NCBI GenBank assembly: GCA_018398575.1 | Contig: JAGTXZ010000021.1 | Coordinates: 682,001-746,000, forward strand | Direction of reading: 5' to 3' | DNA: 64,000 bases | Origin: Ampelomyces quisqualis | Taxonomy: Eukaryota > Ascomycota > Dothideomycetes > Pleosporales > Phaeosphaeriaceae | Shown here: positions 43,568-55,586 of the stretch, piece after piece | Position numbering within the stretch: position 1 is the stretch's first letter | Layout: each line of letters begins with the position of its first letter | Position numbers and translations under genes: made by a program | Notes under the pieces: generated by a model | What the model saw: the letters and a program-made list of their open reading frames with translations, nothing else | Told to the model about the DNA's origin: nothing | Databases searched by the model: none

Positions 43568-46500
43568 GGGAGACGAGATTGTTGGCGTTGGGTAGGAGGT
43601 CGGTGGGCAAGATACCTTGTTCCTACTTGCACATAAAGCGAGGTCAAGAGGAATGGAATCTCCACCTTTCCAACTTGTAATGTTTTTTGGACGTCACAGG
43701 TCAACCCGATTTGCTGCAAATCTATAGGTCGATGCATGAACGCTCCAACTCTCATGGAGCTCACTTTATCAATCGATCGTGCAAGCAGTACATGCCTGCC
43801 GATTACACGAATACCCGCCCCTTCCCTTCCCATCCAGTGCCTGTTCCCTCGCGGCACGTACCACAATTTTCCCTCTTCACCACCGCACCATTCCCATTCT
43901 CTGAAACTAGATGAGATGAGACAAGATACGTTGCAATCACACCCTACAATCCACACGCAATGCACAAATCGACAAAAGGCGTACTCGCAGCGACGCCGAC
44001 TCCGCTGGCGCGTATGCATAGCATGCACTTTCCACACACCCTGCCCCCGCATACCTACCGGATGTGGAGTGGGCCGGCAGCTACACTCCTCAGCAGCAGA
44101 CCTTTTCGAAATGCTGATCCAGGGCGCGGAAGTTTGTGACTTGTAGCGCGAATAATGGGTAGTGGGCTTTTACTTGTACCTGGCCTGTAGCAGTGTGTAC
44201 GCTGAGCGAGAGATTTGTCACATGTTGACATTGTGCGAGGGCTTATGCGGGAATGGAATCGTTTGTTGGTTGTTTCGCTGAAGCATGTATGCGTATCGAG
44301 GCCAGCACGTGCGGTATTGTTGGATTGGGGTTCGAGTAGCAGGGGCGAAGATATTAGTTTCGTGTCGAGCGCGTCGTCGTTGGAGGTATTTAATGTGTGT
44401 GTTGAGAGTTGGAGAGACGTGAATGGAGTATAAATTTGAAGACAGTGTGTTTTTGGTAGTTTACTGAGGGTTGTTGGGGAGAATGTAAGCACAAGGAGTC
44501 TATCAGCAAATAGATCGTAGTATGAGAGATAGGTCAGCCGCTTTCGCACAAAATTAGTCTTTAGCGGTAAGTCGAACGACCATGTGAAGATACTTTGATT
44601 GAGTCATGAAAAAGTATGAGTTCGAGTTATCGTCATGCCGTATCATGTGGTGAGCCAAAGTTCATTGACGAAGGTGCGTTAGTCGTAAGAGAAAAGACGT
44701 AGTGCATGAACTTTGTTGAGGGGAATATTCCGCAACATTACGAAGTATTCTCGACCGCACTTGTGGAGCAATGACGTGTTGAGGGTGTGTTCCCGTCGCC
44801 AGACAGTGTCAAACAGGGGCCGTATCGCGTGCGCAAATGCACTTCTACACAGGGGGCGGCAAAGTTGCGCTATGTGAGGGCGTTGCGACTCTAAATCTGG
44901 ACATTGACGACATCTGACATCATTGCTGTGTCCACATTTGGTGGTGGTCAGACCACGCCGCTGCACGGAGCGATGACGATGTCTGACGGGTGTCCATTAT
45001 GATGATATGGGCAATTGGCTATACGATTCTCAAATCCCTTGACGTGTGTCCGATGCCTTAATCTTGCCTTGCCTCACATATCTGTGTCTTCTGCGAGACG
45101 ATGATACAGATGCCGCACTGAACGTCGCGGACGAAAGACACTTCGCGAGTGTGCAGATGTATGATGACATCGTTCTCCAGGCTCTAGCGTGGTACAGGCA
45201 GACTCTCTATCTCAGCCTGAGATAATCTGCATCTATGCACATATTGAGCTAATGCACCCGGTAGTGCTGCGTGGCTTCTGGAGCATATTATCCTTGGCTG
45301 GTAGAATTCATGGTGTCTCGCGTGCGCCCACCGCTGATAGACCAACACAGTAGTCGCACAGACGCATGTTCCCGAAAATTGACAGGCTGAAGTTGGGAGG
45401 CCATGCATATCATATGTGGCTACGGGGCGGTGATCATGTTTGCCGAGGTGGTAGGCTCGACGTGAGACTCGACGTTATAGATGGGGGTGGGAATAGACGT
45501 CCGTGGCAAAATTTCGAGGTCATGATCTGCAAAGGGAGTGCTGTATAAGGATGCTTGGCGAGCACGAAGGATGGGTCCAAACAGGGAGGATTTGTAGCGG
45601 GGAAAAGAATGGGTCTTGAGTCTAATCGAGAAAGCATCGAACGCATGGAGAAAACAATGGACAACATCGGGAATCGGAAAATCGCATCGAAAAGGTGTCC
45701 TGATTAAGTACGTCGGAGGTTCGAGCGTAGCATGGACGATGAAAGTAGGACCGATGGTGGTGAATAGGACATGGTTTTGAAGGGAGTGCCCGCGAGCTGC
45801 AGGCGGAGAAGGTAGAGATGTTTTTTCGGTGTAGGCGTTTGTCAACCTCGAAAACGCCACGGCTTTTCAGGTCGCGATGTGCTAACTGTTGCTTATCTTC
45901 CTTGAGTCGTGCAGGCCCGAGAACGCTACGGACTGACGAAATTCGCAGCCAGGCAACCACAAGAGAGCGCCATGACATCGGTACCTGCATCCCTCAGCTG
46001 GGTACGGAGTATGTGTGCAGGCGAATGAGGCTGAATTGGCGCAATATGGGCAGACATCGTCATATCGGCTGCGGTGGCACCAGGTGGAGACGTTGTGAGC
46101 GGCCCAGACCCTGCGTCGACGCGGTAACGGTGGACTATACTCGGCTAGGCCTAGCGCCTACTCGATCGCTTCGGACACGGGCTGAAATGACGTCAGGCGG
46201 CGCACGGCTGCCCCGGTTCTGCGTGCATCACTGGGTTCTGTTCCACCTCCTGTACTCCGCATCCTGCAAGGAGCTCTGTGTCCTGGGAGGTCGGACCGCC
46301 CCATGTCGAAAGCCGTGTTGCTTCATCTCTGACGTCTAGCCTTGCTTCAGGGAACCACTGTTCTGGAGCGCGGCCTCGTCATGCGCGTCATGTCGCTGTT
46401 TTACGGACTCCGGAGAGACCGCAATCGTCTTCGAGTCAGATTTCATGGTCAGACAGAGTTCGGCCTTTCTGAACAAGTATGCCATGGTGAAGAAGGCCCG

Positions 46501-47107
46501 CTATCCAAAGGGATCATAGTGCGACGCGCACATGGCATCAATCAGCGACACCACTGAACGGCAGCGGAGTACCTAGGGCCCGTCTTGACTGGTACATATG
46601 ACGCAGTTTACGGAGTAGTGTATCCTGCAACGACTTGGACCCTGGAACCACCAACATGCCGCGCTATTCAGGAACCGACACCGCTGCCCGAGTGAGATCA
46701 TCACAAGAGGCAAGATGCTCAGGTCTAAATTGATGGGCAAACCAGGGCATCAATATCGATCGTCTTCCATTCGCTCGCTTAAGACCCTGGAACTGATGCT
46801 ACATGCTCTATGCCGAACATAGAAGGACCCTGCAGATCGTGACCGCAGGCCCTCCAGGTCGGTAGGTCGTTTGCGCCCTGTTACCAACGATGATCTCTTG
46901 CCGCCTACGGTGATGATGGGCTCGACACGACCTTTAGCGCATGTGCTGCCTGTGAGATGGGTCGAACGAGTATATAGATGCGCACCCCGAATCTGCTTGC
47001 CCTCAACTTCACTATCAACAATCCAGCATCGGAACAGAACCTTCACACATTTCCATCTTCTCTTACATCACTCACGAACCCCATCACATTACAAAAACAT
47101 ATCCATC
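43568..47107. other. Gene-poor segment
   Basis: A 3.5-kb stretch without a supportable gene. Frames of 60-200 codons exist on both strands but show no domain or coherent splicing. Two TACGGAGTA words lie at 46003-46011 and 46609-46617. The last 100 bases before 47108 are an AC- and CT-rich leader typical of the gene that follows. Confidence 0.5.
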
Positions 47108-47411
47108 ATGACTCAGACCCGCCAACAAGTCTACGTCTCTGATGGCTTCTCAGAGCCCATGAGCGCTCAGCACAACTTCGCCAACAACTTCGACTTGGAA
47201 AACCCAGACGCCGCCATGTCTGCCTACCAAAGGTATATTGCCATCTTACCGTTTGCCCAGGATTCGCTCTAACGGCCATTGCAGGATCATGCATGAGCAC
47301 ACCAAACGTCAGCTCTCAACTGCCACCGACTCTGCCCGCCGACGAAGCGGCGCATCTTCATCTTCCGAGTCGCGATCACTCGAGTCCGTATCGTCGACCG
47401 TATCTTCATAG
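47108..47411 (+). CDS. Small uncharacterised protein, 83 residues, one intron
   Basis: Two exons (47108-47232 and 47285-47411) join in frame across a 52-bp intron (gtatat...ttgcag). The protein starts MTQTRQQVYVSDGFSEPMSAQHNFANNFDLENPDAAMSAYQR and continues IMHEHTKRQLSTATDSARRRSG into a Ser-rich tail ending SSTVSS. The block DAAMSAYQRIMHEHTKRQL is probably an amphipathic helix and looks like a conserved core; I believe similar small proteins occur in other filamentous fungi but cannot name one. No signal peptide or membrane segment is seen. The clean splice sites, the CT/AC-rich leader and the compact frame support a real gene. It stands alone in gene-poor DNA. Confidence 0.7.
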
Positions 47412-47942
47412 TATTTACTGGCTCATCATTGCACTCAACAAATTCCATCTTTTGTCTTCGACGTTTCAGCGTTTCACAATTATCGATCTCAGTCCGGAAT
47501 CGGCTTTTGACATTCTCATCAAGTGTAATACAAACACCTCTACATTACGATGCATGGCGTTCGAGGGTATTCCATTGTATAATTAGCATGGGTGCGTTAG
47601 GAGTTTTCGCAGGTTGCTAAAAGCCTGTTGCTTTATTCTCAATGCACATTCCTCACCTTGCCATGGACAGGTGGCTCCGTTGATCACCTTTTCACCGCAT
47701 AAATGTTGTCATATTGTGCCCATGTGCTAATATTGAAACAATTCAAAAAAACCCATAGGAACATTGGTGCGCCACACCCGTGAGTTGAAAATATCAGTTG
47801 CAACATTCTCTGAATACGTCACTGTAAACAAATCCCGCGCCACCCGCAATGTTGAGACGCACAAGACCCAGACTGCAGACGTACCACACTCGAGCCCCTA
47901 AATTTTTAACCACAGCCCACACTCCCATCCCTTCTTAACAAA

Positions 47943-48147
47943 CAGCCCACCCAAGAAGCAGCCCACCCAAGAAGCAGCCCACCCATCCCTCCTCAAGAAG
48001 CAGCCCACCCATCCCTCCTCAAGAAGCAGCCCACCCATCCCTCCTCAAGAAGCAGCCCACCCATCCCTCCTCAAGAAGCAGCCCACCCATCCCTCCTCAA
48101 GAAGCAGCCCATCCATCCCTACTCAAGAAACAGTCCAACCACCCCTA
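47943..48147 (+). repeat. Minisatellite, 26-bp unit (with two 16-bp short units)
   Basis: A head-to-tail array: two 16-bp units cagcccacccaagaag (47943-47974), then five identical 26-bp units (47975-48104), one degenerate unit (48105-48130) and a fading remnant. The 26-bp unit is the 16-bp unit with ten extra bases, atccctcctc, inserted after cagcccaccc. Since 26 is not a multiple of three, it does not encode a protein repeat in one frame. It lies between the 83-residue gene and the AIM6-like gene. Confidence 0.95.
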
Positions 48148-48649
48148 CCCCCAAGCTTGCCCCTTGAGACGCGCATATGTAGTACTATGTACCAAGTTTC
48201 TAAGCTTCTCGCTACACAACAAACAAGTGCATGGGTACTTGCTTTCGTCACCACACCCGCTTCCGTACATGGAGGCGTCCTTGGCGCATTGTCGCTCCAC
48301 TTCCATGTGCATGCGGCTTCGGGTGCCGACCAATGACCTCGACCGGCCGGCTGCACTGGAAGTGAGATGATGATGCTTGCATACTACAGGGGACTACGTG
48401 GCTCATGGTTCAGAGTTCGGAGTTCGCTTGTGGATGGAAAGACGCGTGAGAGTAGGCATGGGGTGGGTAGGTGAGTGTACAAACAGCTCAGGGCCCATGG
48501 ATGTATATTCCAATAGGACAGCTTCTCCTCCTCTTGGTACTGTTACTTCTCTCCCATCTAGATCTCCCGTCTAAATCATGTAATTTTATCTCCAAAAAAT
48601 ACTTTCTCTCCCCTCGCGTCTCTCTCTCTCTTTCTCTCTTTCGCCATGT

Positions 48650-49744
48650 TCAACCACTCCCCTCCCAAAATTCACTCGCGCCGTTCAAATCATCTACGTT
48701 CAACAAATCTACCCCCTCGTCCCACAAGATTCTCCAAATGGCATTTCTCGTGCCTATGGGCCATGCAGGCTGATTCCAATACCGCGCCATGATACCCTTT
48801 CGATGCGCGTCCCCAATCTGCCTTCTCAACGTCTCAATCTGGGTGTCGTTCATTTCCCTCGCGCGCATGTTTCCAAACTGGGTGACGAAATTCGTGCTGG
48901 CGATGGGTGCTTCGTTGGCTGTTAGATTTGCGTACAGAGTCTTTGTCAGGTCGGACAAGGGCGCGTCGAAAAATACGTCTCGTGGCAGATGGTCTTGCAC
49001 GTGGCTTAGCTGCGTGTTGCCTGTACCGATTACAGTCACTGGGCGGTTGGTGCGCTCTTTGCCGTCGAAGGTGGTGAGCCAGGAGCCGGAGCGGAGGGGC
49101 GACAGAGCGGAGAGAACGGCGGGCCAGGTTTCGTCCGCACTGGTCTTGAGGTCGATGAAGAGGTAGAGGGTCTGGCCCGAAGAGGTGTCGAAGACGCCGT
49201 TTTGTTCGCCTTCTTGGCGGAATGGGGTGGATGGGTTGAGCCGGGAGAGGGTGGAGAGAAGGGGGTCGATGTAGAGGGATTGGAGGGTGCGGGATTCGGT
49301 GAGGGCGCTGGGTTCGTGGCCGACCTGTAGAATGTTAGTCTTGGTCCTGAAAGCATGCCACTGATAGTGCTTTGAGACGGTCTTGGAAAGATGGGAAACG
49401 CACGTGACTCGATTTAGAGTCTATGGTAAGCACCAAACGAGTTTCCGATATTGGAATATCCATTTCAAGAAATGTTACGAATTACCTACATATAGTGTGC
49501 CATTGATCAACCAGACGTCTGCCTCTGTAGATATCGCGCCATACGACAAGCCCGTGTAAAAAGGCACATCTCGCCAGTAGTCGTTGTGGCTGTGAAATGG
49601 CTTCGGAACAATCTCGCGTGTAAAGTCCGTAGGATAATGATACTTCTCAGACCTATCCGTGTTCATAAGAATGTTCTGCAGCGCGTCCGAATATGCAGCA
49701 AAGGAGCCCGTGACCAACGCAGACAGGGGAGCGAATGAGCGCAT
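48650..49744 (-). CDS. AIM6-family PLC-like phosphodiesterase
   Basis: Family members (altered inheritance of mitochondria protein 6) have a PLC-like TIM-barrel fold of unclear substrate. Two exons, 49490-49744 and 48650-49324, are joined by a 165-bp intron (gtaggt...ctacag) after NGTLY, giving 309 residues. The N-terminus MRSFAPLSALVTGSFAAYS looks like a signal peptide. Family blocks: PFHSHNDYWRDVPFYTGLSYGAISTEADVWL (His, Asn and acidic residues that would form the active site), VGHEPSALTESRTLQSLYIDPL, LYLFIDLKTSADETWP, and the end GIMARYWNQPAWPIGTRNAIWRILWDEGVDLLNVDDL. I chose the ATG at 49744 because the upstream frame has no earlier ATG. Likely secreted or ER-lumenal. Confidence 0.9.
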
Positions 49745-50296
49745 TTTGATAGATGGAGCAGCGAATGAGAAAGCACCAAGCGACACAGCTTATATTCCAA
49801 CAGTGGAATTCACCAAGCAAGCATTTGAAGGCGTGCGACGAATGTTTATAACCACAAGACAACGAAAGGTGTCACAGTGGTACCCGCACGTATCCGGCCA
49901 ATCCGACGCGCCTGTTCAGCCCGTGCGTGGATGCATGGACGCGATCCGACGCGATCCCCACATGTTTGACATTCATGTCGCTGGGCCAACTGGTATTCTT
50001 CAGGTGAGATTTTGAGTCGCGAAATTCAATTGCTCTAATTAAGGGTTGTGAAGACATGTCGAAATAGTAACGGAAGAGCAACGGAGCCGAGAAGAATGGC
50101 TTGGGAGCGCGAGAAAATACGCCCATGGCCGAGCCGGGCAGACTCGTGTGAGTTAGGCCGTCTTATTTCGCTCTAAAATAGCTTTGATGGGCCGGAATCG
50201 AGATAGTGACAGACCTTCCACACTATCCTATGTTTTGAGTGTACTCACAGTGCACACCTCCAACGCAGCTCGCGGCTTTGGTTGGAGTCATCCATC
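49745..50296. promoter_or_regulatory. Divergent intergenic region of AIM6-like and P450 genes
   Basis: About 550 bp between two divergent starts, so it holds both promoters. Short frames here show no domain. Confidence 0.4.
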
Positions 50297-51878
50297 ATGG
50301 CGCTCTCGACCGCGGGCATAGCCGTGGTAGGACTTCTGGTAGCTCTATGCTTTTACCTTGCCAGTTTCATGAGCATCCAGGTGGATGCTAGGGAGCCGCC
50401 TGTGATCTATCCCAAAATACCTTTCTTTGGCCACATTGTTGGTATGCTTACTGAAGGACCGCTGTATTACAGAAAGCTCGGGTACGTCCAACCCTGCTGC
50501 GTAATGTTGCAAGCTGACATGGATGCACAGTGACCGATACAGATACCCCATCTTCACACTTCCCATGCTCAACGGACGAAGCTATGTTGTCACCGAACCT
50601 ACGCTTGCAGTCGCCGTTCAGCGCGCTTCGTCTACACTCGACTTTGACGAACTTGTCGTTGAGATGACCCCACGACTGGTTGGACTGAATATGGAAACAA
50701 AAGCTTTGCTAGCAGATAAGACGGCCAAGGAGGAAGGGCGGACGCGTATGGTTACCAAAGCGCACAGTATCGTCACCCCTCCGTTGGCGGCACATCAAAT
50801 ATCGGTAATATCGGAGAAGCAATTGGCGCACTTTAGTGGATTCGCCAACGGCATTCAAGACGGACAAGAGGCAGGCTTGTACAAGTTGGTAACGACAGAA
50901 GTCGTGGCAGCCTCCATGTTCAGCTTCTACGGACCACAAAATCCGTTTGCCGTGGACCCGGACCTAATCAACAAATACTGGGACTGGGATGACGGCAACA
51001 TTGGGTATGCGATCCAGTTCTTCCCCAAGATCACGGCCCGGAAAGCGTACTACGCAATGGAGGCGTGTGTCAAGGGGTGGATTGAATACACCAAGGAGGG
51101 ACGGCACAGCCAAGCACAACCGTTTTTACAAGACAGAATGAAAATGCACTACGATGAAGGCATCTCTCCCGAGGAACATGCGCGACTGGAAATGGGCATC
51201 AGTCTAGGCTTCAATAGCAACGCAAGCGTGACTTCGTTCTGGGTCATCAACAACGTCTTCAGCGATGCAAGACTGCTCCGAGAAATCCGCGACGAAATCT
51301 ACGCCAACGCGTTTGAGGCGCCAGGGACGATATACTATTCGAGGATCAAGGACGCTTGCCCATTGCTCAACTCCGTCTGGCGCGAAACCATGCGCATCAT
51401 AGCACCCATGGTATCCGCCCGCATTGTCCTCCAAGACACATTGCTAGCAGACAGGTATCTGCTGCGAAAAGGCAGCATTGTGCAGATTGCCGGAACAGTG
51501 ATGCACTCTGATACGGATATCTGGGGCCCGGATGCGTCGACTTTCAACGCGCGTCGGTTCTACCTCAGCGCGAACGGGACGAAAAGTGGTGCCGGACGCG
51601 GCAGCAAAGCAAGCACCGTTCACCCCGCAGCGTACAGATCGTTTGGTGGCGGGACGAGTCTTTGTCCTGGACGGCACTTTGCGCAAATGGAGATTACGAG
51701 CTTGGCGGCTGTTATGGCGCTGGGGTTTGACATGCTGCCTGCACCGGGGATGGGATGGAATCCGGCCAAGGATGAGAAGAGGTTTCCGTTGGTGGTGATG
51801 AAGCCGACGAGGGATGTCAAGGTGCGGTTGATGAGAAGGAAGGGGTGGGAGGATGTGGCGTGGGATCTGAGGGTCTGA
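50297..51878 (+). CDS. Cytochrome P450 monooxygenase
   Basis: A heme-thiolate oxygenase, membrane-anchored by an N-terminal helix (MALSTAGIAVVGLLVALCFYLASF) in the ER. Two exons (50297-50481, 50531-51878) join through a 49-bp intron to give 510 residues. Present are the WRETMR ExxR motif (Glu347, Arg350), a heme loop FGGGTSLCPGRHFA (Cys440 as the iron ligand) and a PxxR-like segment around DASTFNARRFY. The I-helix reads MGISLGFNSNASVTSFW, without the usual AGxDTT acid-alcohol pair; this resembles CYP7/CYP8-type enzymes and the fungal groups annotated as sterol 7-alpha-hydroxylase-like. The substrate is unknown. Neighbours (AIM6-like, Vps54) do not suggest a pathway. Confidence 0.93.
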
Positions 51879-52141
51879 GACTCGGAGATAGTGAGATAAG
51901 CTGGTTGTGTGGAGACGAGTGCGTGATGACATGTGACGCATGATCCCTGTCGTGTCCCGGCGGCTCCCGCGAGTCCCGTGATTCACCAGAGGCGCGGAAC
52001 AAGTATTCGCCGGTTGTTCCTGGACTGCCGGTCGCTGCCGCCGAGCATCGCAGCGGCCCTGCGCACGACGAGGTAACGACGACGTCGCCCTCCGCCCATG
52101 CCTCGGCCGCCAGCGCACCCCCGACACGCTCCGCCGCCACC

Positions 52142-52558
52142 ATGTCGCCCTCCGCCCGCGCCCCCCGGCGGTCCACCGAGAGCGAGCAGCCCTCTCCCAC
52201 CCAGCACGACGGGGGCGCCCGGCCAAGCTCCACGGGCGGGCGCCACCAGCCGCGGCGCGGGTCGACAGCCAGCTCCGTACACTCGGTCGGCGGAGTGCTG
52301 GATAGCGGCTTCCAGGCCAACAGGGGCGCCGTGAGGGAGCACACGGCCATTTGCACGCTGCTGCAGCCCCCGATAGTCCGGACGGGCATGCTCCCGCACA
52401 CAGCAGCCCAGGCCGCGGCAGGACACCGCCCGCCGTCCGCCAAAGACATCCCGCCCGTGACGCTCGCCAACGTGCCCCACGTCGAGCCCGCCGCCTTCAA
52501 CCCCTACCTGTCGCAAGTCGGCAGCCTCTACGAAGCATTCCAGCGCGCAAAGGCCGAA

Positions 52559-52592
<34 letters not shown>

Positions 52593-55440
52593 AAGCCGCC
52601 GCCGCCGCCGCATGCTCCCCCAACAGCTCGCCGAAACCACCGCGGCGCGCGAGCGGCTCCAAACGCCCCGTGCCAGCCGCCACGCCGCTGTCCACCATAC
52701 CGAGCGTCTACTTTGACCACAACTTCCACCTCGAGAACCCCCGCACCTTCGACATTGTAAGCGAACGCTCCGAAGTCGTCCGCCCCATCCGCACCACAAG
52801 CGAACATGTCGACTTCTTGGATGCCTCGCTCGATGCGCCGCAAACGACGGGGAGGAAGACCTTGGCGACCAACGCCATCCTGCAGGAGAAGCTCTCGTGG
52901 TACATGGACACGGTCGAAGTGCACTTGATCTCGGCCATCTCTTCAGCATCAACCTCGTTCTTCGCTGCACTAGGCTCTCTCCGGGAGCTGCAATCCGAGG
53001 CCTCGGACTCTGTTGCGCGAATCAAGCGACTCAGGGAGGATCTGAGACGACTAGACCACCAAATGGCAGCAGGAGGCTTGAAGGTTGTCGAGATGAAGAG
53101 GCGGCGGAGCAACCTGCGGAAACTGGCCGATTCGGTTGACCAGCTACAAGCCGTGATGACGGCATTGACGCATTGCGACGACGCAGTAAACAAGAACGAG
53201 CTGGAAGTTGCCATGACCCGGCTGGACGTCGTGGAGCGGTTGATCACTGGTGCGCTCGACACCACGGATCCAGCAACTACATCTTGGTTAGATGCACGCT
53301 TGCCCCCAGAACTCATCGACCTTCGCGGTCTCAGAGCCATGGAAGGCGTTTTCGACGCGATACACGAGCTCAAGTTTCGCGTTGGGCGAGGCTTCGAAAC
53401 ACGTTTTGTCCACACACTGCTTACAGACGTGCGGGAACACCTCCAGAAAGTGCAAAGTCAAAGCACGTTGGAACGATGGGTCGCCGCATCGCAAAAGGCG
53501 CGAGGTAATGATCAAAAGAACAAGTCCATGTTGCCTGCATACTTGAGCACCAGCGAGAAGCTCCGCTCCGAGCTACGAGCCAGCCTGTACGGTCTTAGTG
53601 GAGCACAATTCACGAATCAAGCCAGCGCCAGTTTCCGTGACGCCATCATGAGAGAAATGAAGTCCGTTATCCGAAAATATCTCCCTAGCTCGACCGACGA
53701 TGATGCCGAGTCAATGACATCAGTTTCAACAAGAGGTGGACGTGGTCAGAGCCAGCAGGACAAAAATTCCATCTTGGCCCGAAATTTGCGCGCAATGGAC
53801 CCGGTCGACGCTGAAGACTTCTTTACCAACATCTTCACCGACGTCGGAGAAGTCCTTCGACGACTCAGCACATTGATCAAGGTTCTTCTGGACGTGACTA
53901 GCGGCGTCTCTACACCGCCCATGTCTGCAGGCGGACTCCGGTCCCCTCCAAAAAGTCCGTACATGAATAATATCGACAGCTACATGGGCAACGGTACTCC
54001 TGCGCCTGCTTCAAGTGACCTACAAATGGAGCTGATGCAGGCCCTGGACATGTCCAGCCTGCTTGGTCAGGCTGTAGATGCGGCTCAGACACAGATTACC
54101 AAGTTGCTGAAAGTGCGATCTGAAGCCACGGCAAACTTGCCACTAGAGCGTTTCTTGCGCTACTTGAACTTGTGTCGCTTGTTTGCCGACGAGTGCGAGG
54201 CCGTATCCGGTCGTTCTGGAGCAGCACTGAAGAGCATTGTGAACAACCACATTACCGACTTTGTTTCCAAGTTTGGCGATTTTGAGAAGCAGGAGCTAGC
54301 AAAGGCCATGGACTCTGATCGATGGGAACCCAAAGATTTTGAAGCGGATGATACAGAAGTACTTGCGCGAGTACTGAAAGGCATGGAGAGCGATCCACCA
54401 TGTTGGTCGGAAACCGGTCACGTTTTGCGGAAGATTCAAGAGCCTACAACGAATGGCAGCACGACTACAAACGGAATTTCGGAAGAGAAGCCCAAGGAGA
54501 AGAGCAAAACAACCACGCCCGCCATCATCGACGAGGAGACCTATACGATATCCGGTTCCTCGACGTTCGTGCTCCGTGGAATTGAGCGATTTGAGATACT
54601 TCTTTCTGCAATACCAAGCATAACATCTGAGGTCTCTGGCTCACTCTGCGAATATATCAAGCTGTTTAATTCTCGCCTCTGCCAACTTATCCTTGGAGCT
54701 GGCGCGATGCACTCTGCGGGCCTCAAGAATATCAACACGAAGCACCTCGCCATCGCCTCTCAGACGCTGTCGTTCGTCATTGCCATCATGCCCTACATAC
54801 GCGAATGTGCTCGTCGACGTATTGCAAACGCCACGAACAAATCTGCGCTCAGCGAATTCGAAAACGTAAAGCGACTGTTACAGGACCAGCAAGTGTCTAT
54901 ACACGATAAGCTTACCGACATTCTCTCTGGCAGAGCTACGGTACACATGCGTGCTCTGAAAAAGATCGAATGGGACACCGAGGCCGAGGCAAACAAAGAT
55001 GTAAGCTCGAGCATGGAAAGCTTGACCAAAGATACAGTCACGATGCACAAGGTTATCAACAAGTATCTCAGTGAGATGCAGGTCAGGATGATCATGGCGC
55101 CAGTGTTTGAGAGCTATCGCGACCAAGTGGGCAAGGTCATTCAGGATGCGGCTGTGAAGACGCCCGATGGTAAAGCAAGGTATGAGCAATCCTCGGTTAT
55201 GACTAGCAAACGCAAGACTAATGCATCATCAGACTTCTACGAGAAGCACAGCTCTTCGAAGCCAAGCTCGGGCCCATTGATGGCGCCGGAAATGTTGGCG
55301 CATACCTCATCGGCCTGGTTGTCAGCAAACAAGTCGCGCAGCCCGCGCAGGCGAAGCTGGTCGAAGAACCGATGAAGAGCGAAGAGAAAGCTCAAATATC
55401 CGAGAACACAGGAGAAGAGTCCACTGCTGATGCATCATGA
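52142..55440 (+). CDS. VPS54: GARP complex subunit Vps54
   Basis: A tether subunit for endosome-to-Golgi vesicle fusion. Exon 1 (52142-55179) and exon 2 (55233-55440) join through a 53-bp intron (gtatga...tcatcag), giving 1081 residues. Without the intron the frame would end in a nonsense tail at 55375; with it the end reads KARLLREAQLFEAKLGPIDGAGNVGAYLIGL, the typical Vps54 C-terminus. Other marks: coiled-coil VEVHLISAISSASTSFFAALGSLRELQSEA...RLREDLRRLD, DPVDAEDFFTNIFTDVGEVLRRL, VAMTRLDVVERLI and the C-terminal HMRALKKIEWDTEAE, TKDTVTMHKVINKYL. The first 200 residues are Pro/Ala/Ser-rich, with an Ala-Gly run (residues about 138-157) coded by a gccgga hexanucleotide repeat at 52557-52600. The start choice is tentative. 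Confidence 0.93.
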
Positions 55441-55458
55441 GATGAGGCCTTTGAATCA

Positions 55459-55586
55459 CTAACTCGGTCGCGACAACGCCTTCCCCTTACGAACAGCATC
55501 CTGCCACAAAGAGCAGCACAACCCGCTCTGGCAGTGCGCTTGACTACTCCACCCAACGAAACAATCCGCACAAGGAGTCGCCGCAT
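55459..55586 (-). CDS. Possible terminal exon of a small Cys-rich protein
   Basis: On the minus strand, a good acceptor (ctctgtttttag) at 55587-55598 opens a frame of 41 residues with a dense Cys pattern, PCADCFVGWSSQAHCQSGLCC, then SLWQDAVRKGKALSRPS and a TAG at 55459-55461. The ATG overlapping the acceptor junction opens a different frame without such a pattern. A first exon should lie upstream (for example a short exon near 55700 with ATGGGTA followed by gtgtgt), but I could not fix it. It converges on VPS54 with only 18 bp between stops. CxxC and CxxxxCC spacing may bind metal. Weak evidence. Confidence 0.3.

Noticed and set aside
44055..44549. Minus-strand frames near 44.1-44.5 kb, including a segment ending QVTNFRALDQHFEKVCC
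   Set aside because: The protein-like segment has no ATG in frame and no convincing first exon; I could not tie it to any family.
55180..55380. Apparent frameshift or nonsense C-terminus in VPS54
   Set aside because: A 53-bp intron with good ends (55180-55232) restores the expected Vps54 C-terminus, so no frameshift is needed.
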